Below, in pieces: positions 61,712-64,000 of a stretch of DNA of 64,000 bases. A program made the position numbers and the translations under genes. The stretch is taken from positions 181,580-245,579 of the forward strand of contig NZ_JAKEUQ010000002.1 in NCBI RefSeq assembly GCF_022397955.1, read 5' to 3'. Positions within the stretch are counted from its first letter, which is position 1. Each line of letters begins with the position of its first letter. The notes under the pieces are model-generated. The model had not been told where the DNA came from. It saw nothing but the letters and a program-made list of their open reading frames with translations, and did no database searches. The DNA is from Vibrio sp. Isolate32. Its GTDB lineage: Bacteria; Pseudomonadota; Gammaproteobacteria; Enterobacterales; Vibrionaceae.

Positions 61712-61813
61712 AAAAGAGGAAATTGATTACCGAGTCCTGACAAAAAGTGTTTGCTATTTGAGCATGAGACAACGAAAATTCACATTCATACTTTGTTACA
61801 TGTTGGTACCCCA

Positions 61814-63094
61814 ATGTCGGTCTATTACACCTTATGCTTCTTGTCTGCTGCAGCCATGCTCATTGCTTTTGTTAATAGCAAAATTGGTAAAATGCAAACA
61901 ACCATCGCCATCACAGCAGGCTCAATGATGCTGTCTCTTTTAATTATCATTGCAGGCCAAAACAACTGGTTTCAGTTGGCCGACATTGCGTCTGAAACGG
62001 TTGCTAGTATCAATTTTGAAGACTTCCTACTTAAAGGGATATTAGGCTTCTTACTATTCGCTGGCGGCTTAGGGATAAAACTACCAAACCTAAAAGACCA
62101 AAAGTGGGAAATCACAGTCCTTGCACTCGGTGCGACTCTATTCTCGACCTTCTTTATTGGTTTTGTTCTTTATGGTTTCTGTCAGTTCATCGGCATTCAA
62201 TTCGATCTCATTTACTGCTTACTGTTCGGTTCTCTTATCTCGCCTACCGACCCAATCGCCGTTTTAGCTATTGTGAAGAAACTCGATGCACCGAAACGAA
62301 TCTCAACCCAGATTGAAGGCGAGTCTCTCTTTAACGATGGCTTTGGCTTGGTAATCTTCGTCACTCTATTTACCATTGCGTTTGGCACAGAAACACCGAC
62401 AGTGGGCAGTGTGACCATACTATTTGTCCAAGAGGCAATTGGCGGCATCGTTTATGGCTTTGCTTTGGGGCTTATATTCCACTACTTAATCAGCAACACT
62501 AATGACCACTCAATGGAACTACTGTTAACAATAGGTGTGCCAACTGCAGGTTATGCTTTTGCAGAAGTCCTTCATGTATCAGGACCATTAGCGATGGTGG
62601 TATCAGGTATCATGATTGGTAATTGGACTCGCTTTATCGGCTTCTCAAAAGAGAGTGAAGATCACCTAGACCACTTCTGGGAGCTAGTAGATGAGTTTTT
62701 AAATGGCGTATTGTTCTTATTGATTGGTATGTCGATGCTGCTATTCAAATTCCACCAAGAAGACTGGATCTTAATGGCATTCGCAGTTCCTCTCGTATTG
62801 AGTGCACGCTACCTAAGTGTTTTCCTGTCGTACATTGGATTTAAGCGCTTTAGAACTTACAACCCGTGGTCGATTAAGATTTTAACTTGGGGTGGCTTGC
62901 GTGGAGGTTTAGCTCTAGCCATGGCACTTTCAATCCCTTCAAGTATCTGGGTAATAGAAGACAAGGCAATAGATGTTAAAGAGATAATCCTTGTCATGAC
63001 ATACGCGGTTGTTGTGTTCTCAATCTTAGTTCAAGGCTCAACAATCACTCCTATGATAGAAAAAGCCAAGCAAGCTGAGAAAGAGCTCGATTAA
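61814..63094 (+). CDS. Na+(K+)/H+ antiporter, CPA1/NhaP type
   Basis: A cation/proton antiporter of 426 residues with about 12-13 helices. It carries the CPA1 motifs LFGSLISPTDPIAVLAIVK (transport aspartate, near 150-168) and GESLFNDGFGLVIF (the N-D pair, near 182-195). Whether it moves Na+ or K+ cannot be told. The start is uncertain: I use the ATG at 61814, just before the first helix; a TTG at 61751 would add 21 residues but has no ribosome site, and neither start has a good one. It is divergent from metH and ends at a terminator. Confidence 0.88.
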   Translation: MSVYYTLCFLSAAAMLIAFVNSKIGKMQTTIAITAGSMMLSLLIIIAGQNNWFQLADIASETVASINFEDFLLKGILGFLLFAGGLGIKLPNLKDQKWEITVLALGATLFSTFFIGFVLYGFCQFIGIQFDLIYCLLFGSLISPTDPIAVLAIVKKLDAPKRISTQIEGESLFNDGFGLVIFVTLFTIAFGTETPTVGSVTILFVQEAIGGIVYGFALGLIFHYLISNTNDHSMELLLTIGVPTAGYAFAEVLHVSGPLAMVVSGIMIGNWTRFIGFSKESEDHLDHFWELVDEFLNGVLFLLIGMSMLLFKFHQEDWILMAFAVPLVLSARYLSVFLSYIGFKRFRTYNPWSIKILTWGGLRGGLALAMALSIPSSIWVIEDKAIDVKEIILVMTYAVVVFSILVQGSTITPMIEKAKQAEKELD

Positions 63095-63113
63095 CATCTC
63101 TAAAAATTAAACC

Positions 63114-63141
63114 AGGCTGCCTAATTTAGGTAGCCTTTTTT
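63114..63141 (+). terminator. Rho-independent terminator of the antiporter gene
   Basis: AGGCTGCCTA-ATT-TAGGTAGCCT (one G-U pair) followed by TTTTTT, 20 bp after the stop codon. Confidence 0.9.
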
Positions 63142-63580
63142 ATACCTGATGAAAGTCAGATTCACCAATTTCCTAACTGAAGCTCTAGCTGAAAGGTCTA
63201 TGTAACACATCGATCGTATCTCGACATTTGATAAGCAATAATTAGAGTAATCAAAGCTTAATGGGGAATTCAGATTTGGCCTGAACCAAAGCGAAAGCAA
63301 ATGATGCTTCACCATGCTGCAGCCAACATGATGAACAGCGATAAAGTAAGGCGATGAAAAGAACTCGTTCTTCTACGCACTGGTTAATCAACCCAATTGC
63401 TCACTCTTTAGTTATTAGCAGAAACTGCGGACCTAGCTGAGTATTGAACAGAAAGCTTTAGTTTGGAACTAAGTCTTTAAATACGACAGGGCTGGACTAA
63501 ACAGGCGGTCAAAAGGTGAGTCGATAGAACTAGCTAAGGGAACACTTGGTACTTCTAGCGTTACTTTTAAAGATGACAAA
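63142..63580. other. 439-bp stretch with no recognised gene
   Basis: Between the antiporter terminator and the rRNA operon terminator I see no convincing gene, RNA or repeat. Short open frames here lack ribosome sites and family features. It may be rRNA-operon flanking DNA or decayed sequence. Confidence 0.6.
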
Positions 63581-63615
63581 AATAAAAAAGGCTCTAGCAT
63601 TTCTGCTAGAGCCTT
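63581..63615 (-). terminator. Terminator of the rRNA operon
   Basis: AAGGCTCTAGCA-TTTC-TGCTAGAGCCTT (63588-63615) is a perfect 12-bp stem followed on the minus strand by a T run. It lies directly after tRNA-Trp and ends the operon entering from the right. Confidence 0.92.
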
Positions 63616-63620
63616 ATATA

Positions 63621-63697
<77 letters not shown>

Positions 63698-63757
63698 AAA
63701 ACTTTTTATTGCTTCATATTCGAAAAAACCTCGCACTAGGCGAGGTATTCGAATAAG

Positions 63758-63834
63758 TGGCGGAGTGGACGGGACTCGAACCCGCGACCCCCGGCGTGAC
63801 AGGCCGGTATTCTAACCAACTGAACTACCACTCC
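63758..63834 (-). tRNA. tRNA-Asp (anticodon GTC)
   Basis: A 77-base tRNA with acceptor GGAGTGG/CCACTCC, encoded CCA end, T-loop GTTCGAGTC and anticodon loop CTGTCAC (GTC at 63798-63800, aspartate). A hairpin ACCTCGC-ACTAG-GCGAGGT (about 63728-63746), nested in TTCGAA arms, lies between the two tRNAs and probably guides processing. Confidence 0.97.
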
Positions 63835-63913
63835 GCAGTGGACTACTTGTCGTCGCTGACAAGTCGTTCATTACACTTTTTGTCTTCACTTTTGAAAAGT
63901 GAAAATAAATTTG

Positions 63914-64000
63914 AAGCCTGGCGATGTCCTACTCTCACATGGGGAAGCCCCACACTACCATCGGCGCTATTGTGTTTCACTTCTGAGTTCGGCATGGAAT
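63914..64000 (-). rRNA. rrf: 5S ribosomal RNA (3' part; 5' end outside window)
   Basis: On the minus strand the sequence reads CATGCCGAACTCAGAAGTG...GCGCCGATGGTAGTGTGGGG...GAGAGTAGG...GCCAGGC, the conserved 3' two-thirds of bacterial 5S rRNA. About 30 bases of the 5' end lie beyond the window. The exact 3' end is set by the GCCAGGC helix and is accurate to a few bases. Two hairpins (about 63843-63866 and 63887-63905) lie between 5S and tRNA-Asp. Confidence 0.95.

Noticed and set aside
63121..63315. 64-codon minus-strand frame after the antiporter
   Set aside because: It begins in a terminator-flanking stretch, has no ribosome site and no recognisable family.

Overview
The window is chromosomal DNA from a marine gammaproteobacterium of the genus Vibrio, probably near the Splendidus clade. 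This rests on a complete MSHA type IV pilus locus, a qstR competence regulator between ssb and galU, a PglL-type O-oligosaccharyltransferase after uvrA, and an mreBCD-maf-rng-yhdP-nit-tldD operon. The species is inferred, not proven. I see no prophage, insertion sequence, CRISPR array or obvious genomic island; most genes are core.

Layout. 1-4.2 kb: obgE (cut by the window edge), rpmA and rplU on the minus strand, ispB on the plus strand, a small unknown protein and mdh. 4.5-9.7 kb: argR, then a TAXI-TRAP transport cassette (periplasmic binding protein, fused permease, universal stress protein) with a CRP-like site and several perfect hairpins in its spacers. 9.8-17.8 kb: a 2-hydroxyacid dehydrogenase, rluA, an NRAMP-like carrier lacking the usual metal-site motifs, rapA and a PIN-PhoH protein. 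17.9-28.7 kb: tldD, nit, yhdP, rng, maf and mreDCB, all on the minus strand with mreB first.

28.9-47.3 kb: the MSHA locus, transcribed on the minus strand. The assembly genes run csrD(mshH)-mshI-J-K-L-M-N-E-G-F, followed by the pilin genes mshB-A-C-D-O-P-Q. A promoter precedes mshB, and a terminator after mshA probably keeps the major pilin more abundant than the minor ones. The tip or adhesin-like MshQ gene holds an 11-C homopolymer; any single-base change there stops translation within about 35 codons, so it is a candidate phase-variation switch.

47.4-57.9 kb: ssb, qstR, galU, uvrA (with a near-consensus LexA box), pglL, a class V aminotransferase, and lysC preceded by a clear lysine riboswitch. 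57.9-64 kb: metH with a MetJ operator, a CPA1 Na+/H+ antiporter, and the 3' end of an rRNA operon (5S, tRNA-Asp, tRNA-Trp, terminator) entering from the right edge.

The most notable points are the mshQ homopolymer, the repeat architecture of MshQ, the motif-less NRAMP-like carrier beside a palindromic operator-like site, and the structured spacers of the TAXI-TRAP cassette. I found no wholly unknown multigene system.
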